From: Sandaracinus amylolyticus
GTDB taxonomy: Bacteria; Myxococcota_A; Polyangia; Polyangiales; Sandaracinaceae
Assembly (NCBI RefSeq): GCF_021631985.1
Contig: NZ_CP070225.1
Span: forward strand, 1,240,001 to 1,304,000
Length of the DNA stretch: 64,000 nt
Reading direction: 5' to 3'
Part shown: in pieces, positions 42,186 through 52,213 of the stretch
Numbering within the stretch: position 1 is the first letter of the stretch
Layout: each line of letters opens with the position of its first letter
Program-made: the position numbers and the translations under genes
Notes under the pieces: model-generated
The model's database searches: none
The model's input: the letters and a program-made list of their open reading frames with translations, nothing else
What the model was told of the DNA's origin: nothing

Positions 42186-42916
42186 TCGCAGCGGTTCTCG
42201 GCGTTGCAGTCGCCGCTCTCGCAGTCACCATCGGCTGCGCAGGTCGAGCCGGCGCGGCACCGCGGGCACAGCGACCCCCCGCAGTCGATGCCGGTCTCGT
42301 CCTGGTTCAGCGTGCGGTCGTTGCAGCTCGCCGCCAGGCACCGCCCGAGCACGCACCGCAGGCTCTCGCAGTCCTCGGCGAACGAGCAGATCGCTTCCGG
42401 CGGACAGCCGCCGCAGGGCCCGCCGCAGTCGGTGTCGCTCTCGCCCTGGTTGAGCAGGCCGTCGTCGCACGTCGCCGGGGCGCAGGTCGCGCCGGCGCCG
42501 CAGCGTCCGCTCTCGCACTCCGCGTTCGCCGAGCAGGGCTGGCCTGCGGGGCAGAGCCCGCACTCGCCGCCGCAGTCGACGCCTACTTCGGTTCCGTTCT
42601 CGACGCCGTCGTCGCAGCTCGCCTCGAGGCAGAAGCCGCGCTGACAGACGCCGTCCACGCAGTCACCCGCGGCGCGACACCCGCGACCCGACTCGCAGCG
42701 CACGCACTCGGGCCCGCCGCAGTCGACCGAGGTCTCCTGGCCGTCGAGGAGCTCGTTCGAGCACAGCGCGCCCGGCACGAACGCGTCTTCCATCTGCGCG
42801 TCGGGAGGCGCACCGGAGTCGGCGGCGGAGCCACCGCCGTCATCGCACGCGGCGAGGACGACGGCCATCACGAGGATCGCGCGGTGCGCGCGACCGAGAT
42901 CACCACGAGGCTGCAT
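42182..42916 (-). CDS. Cysteine-rich lipoprotein
   Basis: A 244-residue lipoprotein. Signal ILVMAVVLAAC carries the lipobox, followed by an Asp/Gly/Ala linker. The mature part is four to five repeats of the type CxDGxxNxxExxxDCGGxCxxC plus CxxxxxCxSxxC (for example SCDDGVENGTEVGVDCGGEC and TCDDGLLNQGESDTDCGGPC). These are disulphide-rich modules frequent on myxobacterial cell surfaces, with no known activity. ATG 42916 is chosen because it leads straight into the signal peptide and has GGAG about ten bases upstream; the frame is open to 42988 but that extension is arginine-rich and unlike a signal. The stop overlaps the next gene by GTGA. Confidence 0.78.
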   Translation of the reverse strand: MQPRGDLGRAHRAILVMAVVLAACDDGGGSAADSGAPPDAQMEDAFVPGALCSNELLDGQETSVDCGGPECVRCESGRGCRAAGDCVDGVCQRGFCLEASCDDGVENGTEVGVDCGGECGLCPAGQPCSANAECESGRCGAGATCAPATCDDGLLNQGESDTDCGGPCGGCPPEAICSFAEDCESLRCVLGRCLAASCNDRTLNQDETGIDCGGSLCPRCRAGSTCAADGDCESGDCNAENRCE

Positions 42917-42991
42917 CGAGAGGAAGCTCCTGTTGCGTCGAGCGGATGCCGCGGCCGCCGGTGAGAGCGAGCCGCGGCGAGACCTCACGCG

Positions 42992-45289
42992 TCACTGGAC
43001 CGAGATGAACTCGCGCGTGCCGTCGTCGAACGTCCACAGCACGCCTGCGGTGCTGTCGAACGTCATGCCGTAGTTCACGCCCGGGATCCCCGTGAACGGC
43101 CCGCCGAAGGGCGATGCGCCCGTGGGGCTGCAGACGAACTGGAGCTGGTCGGTGCCGTTCTGCAGGTAGAGCGCGTCGAACACGCCATCGCCGTCGATGT
43201 CGTCGCCGCGCAGCGCGTTCACGGTCGCGCCCACGTCGAGCGCGTTCGTGACGACCTCGGGCGCTCCGCCGGCGACGGGGATCCGGAAGATGTAGTCGCC
43301 GCCCGTCTCCGCGCATGCGATGTAGAAGTACGTCGAGTCGCGCGCGAGCCCGCTGCAGTCGCCGATCCGGCTGTCGACCAGCTGACGCTCACGCGTCGCG
43401 ACGACCGCCGGGGTCCCGGTCTGATCGAGATCGACCGACCAGATCTCGGTCGCAGTCAACGACGTGTCTTCCTCGGTGAGGAGGTACACCTTGTTGCCGT
43501 AGATCGCCGTCGCGCGGAAGTCGTCCGAGGGCTCCGGCGTGAAGACCGCGTAGTCCTGGATCGACCACGTCGCGCCACCGTCGCGCGAGATGCGGAAGAG
43601 GTGACCGTTCGTCTCGATGTTCGCCGCCGACGGCGCCTCGACGACGTAGATGTCGTCGCCGTCGATCGCCATCGCGTAGCCGAGGTGGGTCGCGGCGAGC
43701 GCGGCGAGCGCCTCGATGTCCTCCACGGGCCCACCACCACGCGGCATGCGGTAGAGGTTGCCGGTGCCCCCGACGTACATGTGGCTGTCGTCGAGCTCCA
43801 TGAAGTACTCGGTGAACGAGGCGAGACCGGTGGGAGTGCGCGCCGTCGAGGTGCCGAGGATGCCGCCGACGCCGGGCGCACAGGACGCCTCGGTCGCGGT
43901 CACTTCGACGATCATCGGGTTCGGGAGCGGGGCGCTCTCCGACGTGCTGTCGACGTCGACGACGTGCAGGTACACCGTCTGACCCGCCATCACGATCAGC
44001 GGATCGGTCGGGGTCGTCGTCCCGCTCGACGACGAGTACAGGCACCCGATCTCGGTGGCTTCGTCGCCGCAGCTCGTGGTGAGCCGCCCGGCGACGATCG
44101 AGCTCGCGCCCTTGCTGAGCGTGAACACGACCCGTTGCGTCGTGGGAGCCGTGTAGCTCATCACGATGTCGGGCCCGTGGAGCCCGTTGGTCGTGCTGGT
44201 CATGCACGCGGGCGGCTCACGCACGTAGTCGTTCGACGACGCTTCCCACACGAGCGTGTTCGTGCCCGCCGCGAGGACGAACGGAGCGCTGCAGGTGTCG
44301 CCGACTCCCGCGCCGACGCCCGTCGTCACGCAGGTCGCGCCGACGCACTCCTCGGTCGCGCCGCAGACGGTGCCGCACGCGCCGCAGTTCAGCTCGTCCG
44401 CGCCGAGGTTCGCCTCGCAGCCGTTGTCGCGCAGGCCGTCGCAGTCGTCGTGCCCCGCGTCGCAGCTCGCGATCGTGCACGCTCCCGCGGAGCAGGCAGC
44501 GACGCCGCCGGCGACCTCGCAGGTGAGCCCGCACGCGCCGCAGTTCTGCGCGTCGGTCGCGAGCGACGTCTCGCAGCCGTCGGTCGCGCTGCCGTTGCAG
44601 TCGCCCTGCAGCGCGTCGCACGCGAAGCGGCACTGCCCGGCGGCGCAGAACGGGGTGGCGCCGTCGACCGCGGCGCACGCGTTGCCGCAGGCTCCGCAGT
44701 GGTCGGGCGACGTCTGGGGCTGGACGCAGGAGCCGTCGCACGCGGTCAGCGACTCGCTGCACGTCGTCGTGCAGTCGCCCGCGTTGCAGACCGCGCCGGC
44801 CGCGCACGCGTTGCCGCACTCGCCGCAGTTCGCGTGGCTGCTCTGCAGATCCGCGCAGACGTCGCCGCACAGGATCTGGCCTGCGGGGCACGAGACCGTG
44901 CAGCTCCCGTCGACACAGATCTCGCCCGCGTCGCACGCCGTGCCGCACTCGCCGCAGTGCGCGCGATCGCTCGAGACATCGGCGCACACGTCGCCGCACT
45001 CGGTCTGGCTCGCCGGGCAGAGCACGTCGCACGCGCCGTCGACGCAGGCCTCGCCGGCTGCGCACGCGTTGCCGCAGCTGCCGCAGTTCGCGCGCGACCC
45101 GCTGGTGTCGACGCACTCGTCGCCGCAGAGCGTCGTGCCGTCGGTGCACTCGGGCGGACCCGAATCCGTGCGCGGCGTCTGCGCGTCGATCTCGACGTCG
45201 CCCGCGTCCGGCGTGGGATCGGCGTCGTCCCCACAGCCCGCGAGCGCGAGCGCCAGTGCCACACCGATCCAGAGCGTCCTTGCAAGCAT
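42992..45289 (-). CDS. Cys-repeat (Stig1-like) lipoprotein with beta-propeller-like C-terminus, copy 1
   Basis: A 765-residue lipoprotein (signal ending ALALAGC). Residues about 45-330 hold eight or more modules of the form CGxxCxDxxxxxxxCGxCGxxCxxGxxCxxGxC (for example DRAHCGECGTACDAGEICVD), resembling plant Stig1 domains. The middle (about 335-430) is a beta domain. The last ~330 residues have six or so repeats with a Gly-rich turn and an aromatic strand (YFMELDDSHMYVGGTGNLYR, GYAMAIDGDDIYVVEA), suggesting a propeller. It is homologous along its whole length to the next gene upstream; both end in (D/E)-F/L-(I/V)-SVQ. ATG 45289 precedes the signal, with GGAAG upstream; ATG 45313 is possible. 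Confidence 0.75.
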   Translation of the reverse strand: MLARTLWIGVALALALAGCGDDADPTPDAGDVEIDAQTPRTDSGPPECTDGTTLCGDECVDTSGSRANCGSCGNACAAGEACVDGACDVLCPASQTECGDVCADVSSDRAHCGECGTACDAGEICVDGSCTVSCPAGQILCGDVCADLQSSHANCGECGNACAAGAVCNAGDCTTTCSESLTACDGSCVQPQTSPDHCGACGNACAAVDGATPFCAAGQCRFACDALQGDCNGSATDGCETSLATDAQNCGACGLTCEVAGGVAACSAGACTIASCDAGHDDCDGLRDNGCEANLGADELNCGACGTVCGATEECVGATCVTTGVGAGVGDTCSAPFVLAAGTNTLVWEASSNDYVREPPACMTSTTNGLHGPDIVMSYTAPTTQRVVFTLSKGASSIVAGRLTTSCGDEATEIGCLYSSSSGTTTPTDPLIVMAGQTVYLHVVDVDSTSESAPLPNPMIVEVTATEASCAPGVGGILGTSTARTPTGLASFTEYFMELDDSHMYVGGTGNLYRMPRGGGPVEDIEALAALAATHLGYAMAIDGDDIYVVEAPSAANIETNGHLFRISRDGGATWSIQDYAVFTPEPSDDFRATAIYGNKVYLLTEEDTSLTATEIWSVDLDQTGTPAVVATRERQLVDSRIGDCSGLARDSTYFYIACAETGGDYIFRIPVAGGAPEVVTNALDVGATVNALRGDDIDGDGVFDALYLQNGTDQLQFVCSPTGASPFGGPFTGIPGVNYGMTFDSTAGVLWTFDDGTREFISVQ

Positions 45290-45318
45290 CGCTTCGCTTC
45301 CGTTCTCGCGCATGGCGT

Positions 45319-47928
45319 TCACTGCACCGACACGAGTTCGCGGGTGTCGTCGTCGTAGGCCCACAGGACTCCGCCGACGCGGTCGAACCCGAGGCCGTAG
45401 TTCCCGGACGTCGCCGTGCCGAAGCGCTGGAAGCGATCGGCGACGGGCGTCGCGCTCCCGGGGTTGCAGACGTAGTCGATCTGCTCGTAGTCGCTCAGGT
45501 GGTAGAGCGAGTCGAAGACGCCGTCTCCGTCGGCGTCGTGCCCGTGCAGCGCGCCCGCGCTCGAGTCGGGGGCGCTGATCGCCGGCGCCGTCGCGATCGT
45601 CGTCTTGGCGCCGCCGCCGACCGGGATGCGGACGATGCTGTCCGAGTCGTAACAAGACAGGTAGTAGAAGCTCGCGTCGCGCGCGATGGCGGTGCAGTCG
45701 CCTTCGTCGACTTCGAGCTCGAGCGTCGCGGGCGTGGGCAACGTCGTCGCGTTCGCGTCGACGGACCAGATCTCGGTCGGCTCACCCACGATGCCCTCCG
45801 CCGTCATCAGGTAGATGCGCCCGTTCCACGCGTTCAGAGCGCGGATCTCGTCACCCGGGGTGACGGGGAACGCGGCGTAGTCCTCGACGCGCCAGGTCGC
45901 CCCGCCGTCGCTCGAGATGCGGTAGAGGTGCTGGGTCGGGTACCGCGTGTTGTTGTCGACGACGAAGATGTTCTGGCCTTCGATGACCATCGAGTAGCCG
46001 ACGTTGTCGTCGACCAGGCCTGCGAGCGCCTCGACGTTCTCCGCCGGACCGCCCGCCTTGGGCCAACGCCAGAGGAACGACGTGCCTCCGACGTAGACGT
46101 AGCCGTTCGGATTGTTGTCCGCGACGACGTAGTACTCGGTGATCGCGGTGGTCAGTCCCGTCGGCATCCGCGAGAGGCTTTCGCCGAGCGCCCCGGCGCA
46201 GGCGAGCGGGCCCACCGTCACCTGCCAGGTCGGCGTCGGCGCGGCGACACGGGTCGAGCCGCAGGTGATGAGCTCCAGCCCGCTCCAGCTGATCGAGAGT
46301 GTCTCGCCGGCGGGGAACGCGACCCCCGGATCGATCGTCATGACGGTGGTCGTCGTGTCGAACGTCACCTGGGGCGCCGGCAGCGCGTACGAGAGCGACG
46401 TGCCCATGTTGCCGGTGATCGTGATGGTCCCTGCGGGCACGACGGGCGCGCGGAACTCGGCGGTGAACGTGGTGGCCTGACGCGTGGTCGCCGACCCGTT
46501 CGCCGGCGAGAGCGAGCGCATCGGCGGGACCGCGTTGCACGCGGTCGCGTCGAAGTCGATCGTGAGCGGGCGGGAGAGCGGGGCAGTCCCGCTGCTGGTG
46601 TCGATCAGATAGACGTACGCCGTCTGGCCGGCGCTCAGGACGGCGGAGCCGCCCATGAACGCCGAGGCGGAGTCGGAGATGCAGCCGACCTCGGGCGTGA
46701 GCGTGCCGCACGCGCCGGTCGAGACGACCGCCGCCCAGCGCACGTTGATGGGCTTCGCGATGCGCAGCGACACGAGCTCGTCGGTGGCGCCCGCGGTGTA
46801 GGTGAACACGACGTCGGGGCCCTCGAGCGTGTAGCTCGTGGGCACGCACGTGGGCCTGGCGGTGAGGTAGTCGGCGACCGTGGCCGTCCAGGTCACGTCG
46901 TGCACGCCCGGCGTGAGTGCGATCGGGTCGCTGCAGTTCTCGCCCGCGATCGCGACGCACACACCGGCCGCGCAGGTCTCGGTGCTCGCGCACGCGTTGT
47001 TGCACGCGCCGCAATTCTCGGTGTCGTTCGCGACGTTCACCTCGCACCCATTGCTCGCGGTCGCGTCGCAGTCGTCGAAGCCCGCGTCGCACGAGGCGAT
47101 CACGCACGCCGCGTCGGCGCAGCCGGCGGCCGCGTTCGCGAGCTCGCACGTGTTGCCGCAGGCGCCGCAGTTCGCGACGTCGGTCGCGAGCGGCGTCTCG
47201 CAGCCGTCGCCGGTCTCGCTCCCGATGTCCGCGTCGCAGTCGCCCTGCGTCGGCGCACAGACCGCACGGCAGGTGCCCGCGAGGCACGCGCCCGCGGCGC
47301 CATCGGGCGCGGCGCAGACGTTCCCGCACGCGCCGCAGTTCATCGGGTCGGTGCCGGTCGCGACGCACGCGCCGTCACACTCCATCAGGCCGCCGCCGCA
47401 GGTCGCTGCGCACGCGCCCTCGCTGCACACCTCACCGGCCTCGCATGCGTTGCCGCACTCGCCGCAGTGCGCGGGCTCCGAGCTCGTGTCGACGCAGGTC
47501 GTCCCGCAGAGCGTCTGGCCCGCGGGGCACGAGACCTCGCAGCTCCCGTCGACGCAGAGCTCGCCGGCATCGCAGCTCGTGCCGCACTCGCCGCAGTGAC
47601 GGCGATCGGTGTCGAGATCCGCGCAGACTCCGTCGCAAGCGCTCTGCGATGCCGGGCACACGATCGCGCACGAGCCCTCGACACACGCTTCGTCCGCTTC
47701 GCATGCATTGCCGCACTCACCGCAGTGAGTGCGCGAGCTCTCGGTGTCGACGCACGTGTCTCCGCACATCGACGTGCCCGGCGCACAGCCCGGCGGGCCC
47801 GCGTCCATCTGCGTCGTGGTGCCGCTGTCTGCGCCTGCGTCTTCGGGCGCTGACGAGTCGTCGTCGCCGCACCCTGCGAGGACGAGCGCTGCGAGCGCGA
47901 GAGTCGGAACGATGGAGCGTGCGTTCAT
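45319..47928 (-). CDS. Cys-repeat (Stig1-like) lipoprotein with beta-propeller-like C-terminus, copy 2
   Basis: An 869-residue paralogue of the adjacent gene. The signal TLALAALVLAGC has a lipobox. About eight Cys modules of the same CGxCGxxC type follow (for example SRTHCGECGNACEADEACVE). Then come two beta segments, including a Big/Ig-like insert near residues 470-580 (PVVPAGTITITGNMGTSLSY) that copy 1 lacks. The C-terminal repeat region has YYVVADNNPNGYVYVGGTSF, GYSMVIEGQNIFVVDNNTRY and the final LVSVQ. ATG 47928 starts the signal peptide. The gap to copy 1 is only 29 bases, so the two are probably cotranscribed. Function unknown; likely a surface adhesin or binding protein. Confidence 0.75.
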   Translation of the reverse strand: MNARSIVPTLALAALVLAGCGDDDSSAPEDAGADSGTTTQMDAGPPGCAPGTSMCGDTCVDTESSRTHCGECGNACEADEACVEGSCAIVCPASQSACDGVCADLDTDRRHCGECGTSCDAGELCVDGSCEVSCPAGQTLCGTTCVDTSSEPAHCGECGNACEAGEVCSEGACAATCGGGLMECDGACVATGTDPMNCGACGNVCAAPDGAAGACLAGTCRAVCAPTQGDCDADIGSETGDGCETPLATDVANCGACGNTCELANAAAGCADAACVIASCDAGFDDCDATASNGCEVNVANDTENCGACNNACASTETCAAGVCVAIAGENCSDPIALTPGVHDVTWTATVADYLTARPTCVPTSYTLEGPDVVFTYTAGATDELVSLRIAKPINVRWAAVVSTGACGTLTPEVGCISDSASAFMGGSAVLSAGQTAYVYLIDTSSGTAPLSRPLTIDFDATACNAVPPMRSLSPANGSATTRQATTFTAEFRAPVVPAGTITITGNMGTSLSYALPAPQVTFDTTTTVMTIDPGVAFPAGETLSISWSGLELITCGSTRVAAPTPTWQVTVGPLACAGALGESLSRMPTGLTTAITEYYVVADNNPNGYVYVGGTSFLWRWPKAGGPAENVEALAGLVDDNVGYSMVIEGQNIFVVDNNTRYPTQHLYRISSDGGATWRVEDYAAFPVTPGDEIRALNAWNGRIYLMTAEGIVGEPTEIWSVDANATTLPTPATLELEVDEGDCTAIARDASFYYLSCYDSDSIVRIPVGGGAKTTIATAPAISAPDSSAGALHGHDADGDGVFDSLYHLSDYEQIDYVCNPGSATPVADRFQRFGTATSGNYGLGFDRVGGVLWAYDDDTRELVSVQ

Positions 47929-47947
47929 GCTGCTGATCCGTCCGGGG

Positions 47948-48017
47948 GGGCGCAAAAAGTGCCCACCGGGTTCAGCAGTGGCGCGGCGTATTCCGGACGG
48001 CTCAAAAAAAATGAGCC
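47948..48017. repeat. Two hairpins with homopolymer A/T loops
   Basis: GGGCGC-AAAAA-GTGCCC (47948-47964) and GGCTCA-7A-TGAGCC (47999-48017) lie upstream of the minus-strand gene starting at 47928 and downstream of the kinase stop. The second has a perfect 6-bp stem. On the minus strand the loops are T-runs. They may terminate the kinase transcript or act as operators for the Cys-repeat gene. Confidence 0.55.
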
Positions 48018-48184
48018 GCCCTGACGGACGCCGGTACACGTACCCAACGCGTGCAGCTCTGATGCTCGCGCACGCTGTCGCGCGCTCACACACATCCGCT
48101 CGCGCGCGCAATGAAGCGCACACGCCTGCGAGCGACGGAGTCGCGCCGCCGGAAATGGAAACGAAACGGACTCGCGCGCTCGAC

Positions 48185-49489
48185 TCAGCGCGACATCAGC
48201 GCGATCAGCAGTGCGATCACGATCGTCGTGGCCGCGAGGGCGCCCACGACGAGCGCGCGCGAGCGACGCGGCGCGCCCACCGGACGCACGCTCGGCTCGC
48301 TCTCGGGCGCCGGCAGCGCCTTCGCCTCCGGCACCGTGTCCTCGTCGCGGCGGATGTTGCGATCCGTGTCGATCTCCGCGAGCGCCGGCGGCGCGGGCGG
48401 CATCGCGATCGGCTCGAGGCGCACCGGCGGGCCCAGCTCCAGCGCCCGCGCCGCGCGCTCCCGCGCGCGTCGCTCCTTCACGAACTCCTCGCCGAAGTGA
48501 TCGGTCAGGAACGCCCCGAACCGGATCTGCGACGCGAAGAGCCGCGCGCCGTGCGCGTACTCGTCGAGCTCCGCGCGCATCTCCGCCGCGGTCGCGTAGC
48601 GCGCGTCGCGATCCCTCGCGAGCGCGCGATCGAGGATCGCCTGCAGCTTCTCGGGCTGCGGCAGTCCGCGCTCCGGCAACGCCGGGATCTCCCCGCGCCG
48701 CGCGAGCTCGAGCATCTCCTCTTCGCTGCCGCGATAGAGCCGCCGCCCCGCGCAGAGCTCCCACGACAAGATGCCCGCCGCGAACACGTCGGCGCGCGCA
48801 TCGAGCGCTTCGCCATGCGCATGCTCGGGCGACATGTACGCGCTCTTGCCGACCACCTTCGCGTCGCCGCGGCGCTCTTCCTGTGCGCCGGCCGCGCGCG
48901 CGATGCCGAAGTCGCAGAGCTTCACCTCGCCCTCGAGCGACATCAGCACGTTCGAGGGCGACACGTCGCGATGCACGATGCCGAGCGCGCGCCCGCTCGC
49001 GTCCGTCGCGCGATGCGCGAAGTCGAGCGCGGCGAGCACCTCGCGCACGATGAAGAGCGCGAACTCCGCGGGCAGCGCGACCTTCGCGCGGCTGCATCGC
49101 GCGAGCAGCTGGTGGAGGTCGAACCCCTCCACGTACTCCATCGCCATGTAGAGCAGCCCGTCCTCGCGGCCGAGCTCGAGCACCTGCACGACGTTCGCGT
49201 GGCGCAGCCCCGCGCAGAGCTTCGCCTCCTCGATGAACATCCGCGCGAACGACTCGTCGCGCGAGAGCGCCTCGTGGATCTGCTTCACCACGACGAGCCG
49301 CTCGGCGCCGAGCTCGCTCGCCGCGCGCGCGAGGTAGATCTCCGCCATGCCGCCCTTGCCGATGCGATCGAAGAGCTGGTAGCGCCCGAAGCGCCGCGGC
49401 AGCACGGCGATCGCCGGTGCGACGGGAGCGCGCGCGGGAGACGGAGAAGGAGGCGCGGACTGCATCGAGGGAGCGTGTCCATGTGCCAT
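48185..49489 (-). CDS. Membrane-anchored eukaryotic-type Ser/Thr protein kinase
   Basis: A 434-residue Hanks-type kinase. A Pro/Ala-rich start is followed by the glycine loop GKGGMAEIYLA (44-54), catalytic Lys69 in VVVKQIHE, the catalytic loop IVHRDVSPSNVLM near residue 165, DFGIARA (magnesium binding) near 183, and SAYMSPEHAHGEALDARADV as the APE/substrate region. Residues about 300-405 form a disordered linker, and a single C-terminal helix (ALVVGALAATTIVIALLIAL) anchors it, so the kinase faces the cytoplasm with almost nothing outside. Such kinases phosphorylate FHA-bound partners and are reversed by PP2C phosphatases; both protein types are encoded in this window. The start is ATG 49489, with ATG 49465 as alternative. 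Divergent from the lipoprotein at 49566. Confidence 0.92.
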   Translation of the reverse strand: MAHGHAPSMQSAPPSPSPARAPVAPAIAVLPRRFGRYQLFDRIGKGGMAEIYLARAASELGAERLVVVKQIHEALSRDESFARMFIEEAKLCAGLRHANVVQVLELGREDGLLYMAMEYVEGFDLHQLLARCSRAKVALPAEFALFIVREVLAALDFAHRATDASGRALGIVHRDVSPSNVLMSLEGEVKLCDFGIARAAGAQEERRGDAKVVGKSAYMSPEHAHGEALDARADVFAAGILSWELCAGRRLYRGSEEEMLELARRGEIPALPERGLPQPEKLQAILDRALARDRDARYATAAEMRAELDEYAHGARLFASQIRFGAFLTDHFGEEFVKERRARERAARALELGPPVRLEPIAMPPAPPALAEIDTDRNIRRDEDTVPEAKALPAPESEPSVRPVGAPRRSRALVVGALAATTIVIALLIALMSR

Positions 49490-49565
49490 GACGCAGCGTT
49501 CCAGCGCAAGCACGCACGCTGCGCTCGACCTTCCCAAACGCGCGCTTCTGCGCGATGGTCGCGCC

Positions 49566-50165
49566 ATGTCGCGACGCGTGATCGGGCTCCTCCTCTCCTC
49601 GCTGCTCCTCGCGTGCGGCGGAGACGACGACGCGGTCGTTCCCGACGACGACGCTGGTGTCGTCACCGCGACGCCCCACGCGCGCATCGCGTGGCGAGTG
49701 CGCTGCGGCGGCGCGACCGGCTGCACCGACGACGCACCCGCGCGCATCGTCGACGCGGACGATGGCGAGGCGGGGCACTCGGTCGAGTGCGACGTCACGC
49801 CGATGGCCGACGGCAATCGTCGCTTCGTCGTCACGATCGGCACGCCGGAGGGCGCCGCGATGCGCGTCCGCGGAGCGACCATCGCGGCCGACGGCGATCG
49901 CATCATCGGCTCCAATTGCCGGCTCGAGGTCGACGAGCCCGACGACTTCGATCTCGAGGGCGCGTGCAGCTCGAACCCGCCGAGCGCCGATCGACCCTGC
50001 CAGATCCAGCGCATCGACATCACCGCCGAGCGCGCGGTGACCGCCGAGATTCGCTGCACCGACGTGCCGGCCGCCGGCAACCCGGGCGTGACCCGCGACG
50101 TCACCGACGACGACGTCGTCGCCGCGGTCGCCGAGCTCGAGCTCACTGGCTGCGCCGGGCTCTGA
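49566..50165 (+). CDS. Small lipoprotein of unknown function
   Basis: A 199-residue lipoprotein: signal VIGLLLSSLLLAC with lipobox, an acidic linker (GGDDDAVVPDDDAGVV), then a beta-rich domain of about 150 residues with six cysteines (RCGGATGC, VECDVTP, SNCRLEV, GACSSNPP), probably disulphide-bonded. No family is recognised. ATG 49566 is chosen because it begins the signal peptide; the open frame upstream encodes nothing signal-like. It shares a 76-base divergent promoter region with the kinase gene and is convergent with the diiron oxygenase gene. Confidence 0.65.
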   Translation: MSRRVIGLLLSSLLLACGGDDDAVVPDDDAGVVTATPHARIAWRVRCGGATGCTDDAPARIVDADDGEAGHSVECDVTPMADGNRRFVVTIGTPEGAAMRVRGATIAADGDRIIGSNCRLEVDEPDDFDLEGACSSNPPSADRPCQIQRIDITAERAVTAEIRCTDVPAAGNPGVTRDVTDDDVVAAVAELELTGCAGL

Positions 50166-50175
50166 TCCCGGCTCC

Positions 50176-50217
50176 GACTCACACCGGTGCGAGTCGCGAC
50201 TCACACCGGTGCGAGCT
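50176..50217. terminator. Tandem palindromes between convergent genes
   Basis: The 20-bp near-palindrome gactcacaccggtgcgagtc (50176-50195) is repeated as gactcacaccggtgcgagct (50198-50217), 22 bases apart. Each can form a hairpin around CACCGGTG. Their place between two converging genes (stops at 50165 and 50223) suggests a bidirectional terminator. Confidence 0.6.
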
Positions 50218-50222
50218 CGCCC

Positions 50223-51443
<1,221 letters not shown>

Positions 51444-51466
51444 GGGCGCTCTCCTTCTTTCTTCGA

Positions 51467-52213
51467 TCAACCGAGCGACGCGAAGAAGTCGCGGATCTTC
51501 GCGGTGTGGAAGCCCGTGAGGAACGTGTGCACGAGAGGCAGTGCCTTCTCGATCATCTGCGCGGCGCGCTCGGGCGGGAGCCGATCGATGCGGCTCGCGA
51601 GGAGCAACGTCTCGCGGTTGAAGAGGTCCTGCACGACCTCCTGGATCAGCGCGAGCTCCTCGACGCCGATGCCGAGCTCGCTCACGAACCCGAGGCGCAG
51701 GATCTCGGCCCAGCCCTGGAGGATCCACACGTCGCCCTCGGCGATCCACGTGCGGCCTTCCTCGATGCGCGCGCCGAGCACGCCGATCTCGATCATGCGA
51801 TCGAGATCGCTGCGCGGGACGCCGAGCCGCGCGATCACCTCGTCGGCGTCGACCGCGCTCTTCTCGCCCTCGCTCTCGCGACCGAGCGTGTCGAGGCGCT
51901 GCTTCACGCCGACGAGGAAGCCGCGCTGCGCCGCGGTGAACGCCGCGTCCTGATCGTCGAGCAGCGCCTTGATCGCCTTGAGCGGGAGGAAGCGCTCGTG
52001 CTGCAGCTTCTTGATCAGCTTGAGGCGCTCGACGTGCTCGTCGCCGTAGAACGCCATGTTGCGCCCGGTCTTGTGTCCCGCCGGGAGCAAGCCCTGCTGG
52101 ATGTAGAAGTGGATCGCCTGGCGCGGCAGACCGGTGAGGTCGCAGAGGTCCTTCATGCGCAGCGTCCAGCGCTGCGCGTCGGGCTCGCGGACGAGCTCGA
52201 TTCCTTCGTCCAT
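51467..52213 (-). CDS. MerR-family transcriptional regulator
   Basis: A 248-residue regulator. A winged helix-turn-helix of the MerR type occupies about residues 19-90: MKDLCDLTGLPRQAIHFYIQ, then GLLPAGHKTGRNMAFYGDEH and LKLIKKLQHERFLPLKAIKA. A dimerisation coiled coil follows, then an extended C-terminal effector region (about 130-248) without the cysteines of metal sensors, so it more likely senses an organic ligand or lipid. The start ATG 52213 overlaps the reductase stop by one base (TGATG), implying coupling. It probably controls its own operon through the palindromes at 53608-53660; MerR proteins usually bind an inverted repeat between -35 and -10. Confidence 0.88.
   Translation of the reverse strand: MDEGIELVREPDAQRWTLRMKDLCDLTGLPRQAIHFYIQQGLLPAGHKTGRNMAFYGDEHVERLKLIKKLQHERFLPLKAIKALLDDQDAAFTAAQRGFLVGVKQRLDTLGRESEGEKSAVDADEVIARLGVPRSDLDRMIEIGVLGARIEEGRTWIAEGDVWILQGWAEILRLGFVSELGIGVEELALIQEVVQDLFNRETLLLASRIDRLPPERAAQMIEKALPLVHTFLTGFHTAKIRDFFASLG

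Noticed and set aside
47948-47964. Sigma-54 promoter (TGGGCAC...TTTGC) on the minus strand
   Set aside because: The GG-to-GC distance is 9 bases at best instead of the required 10.
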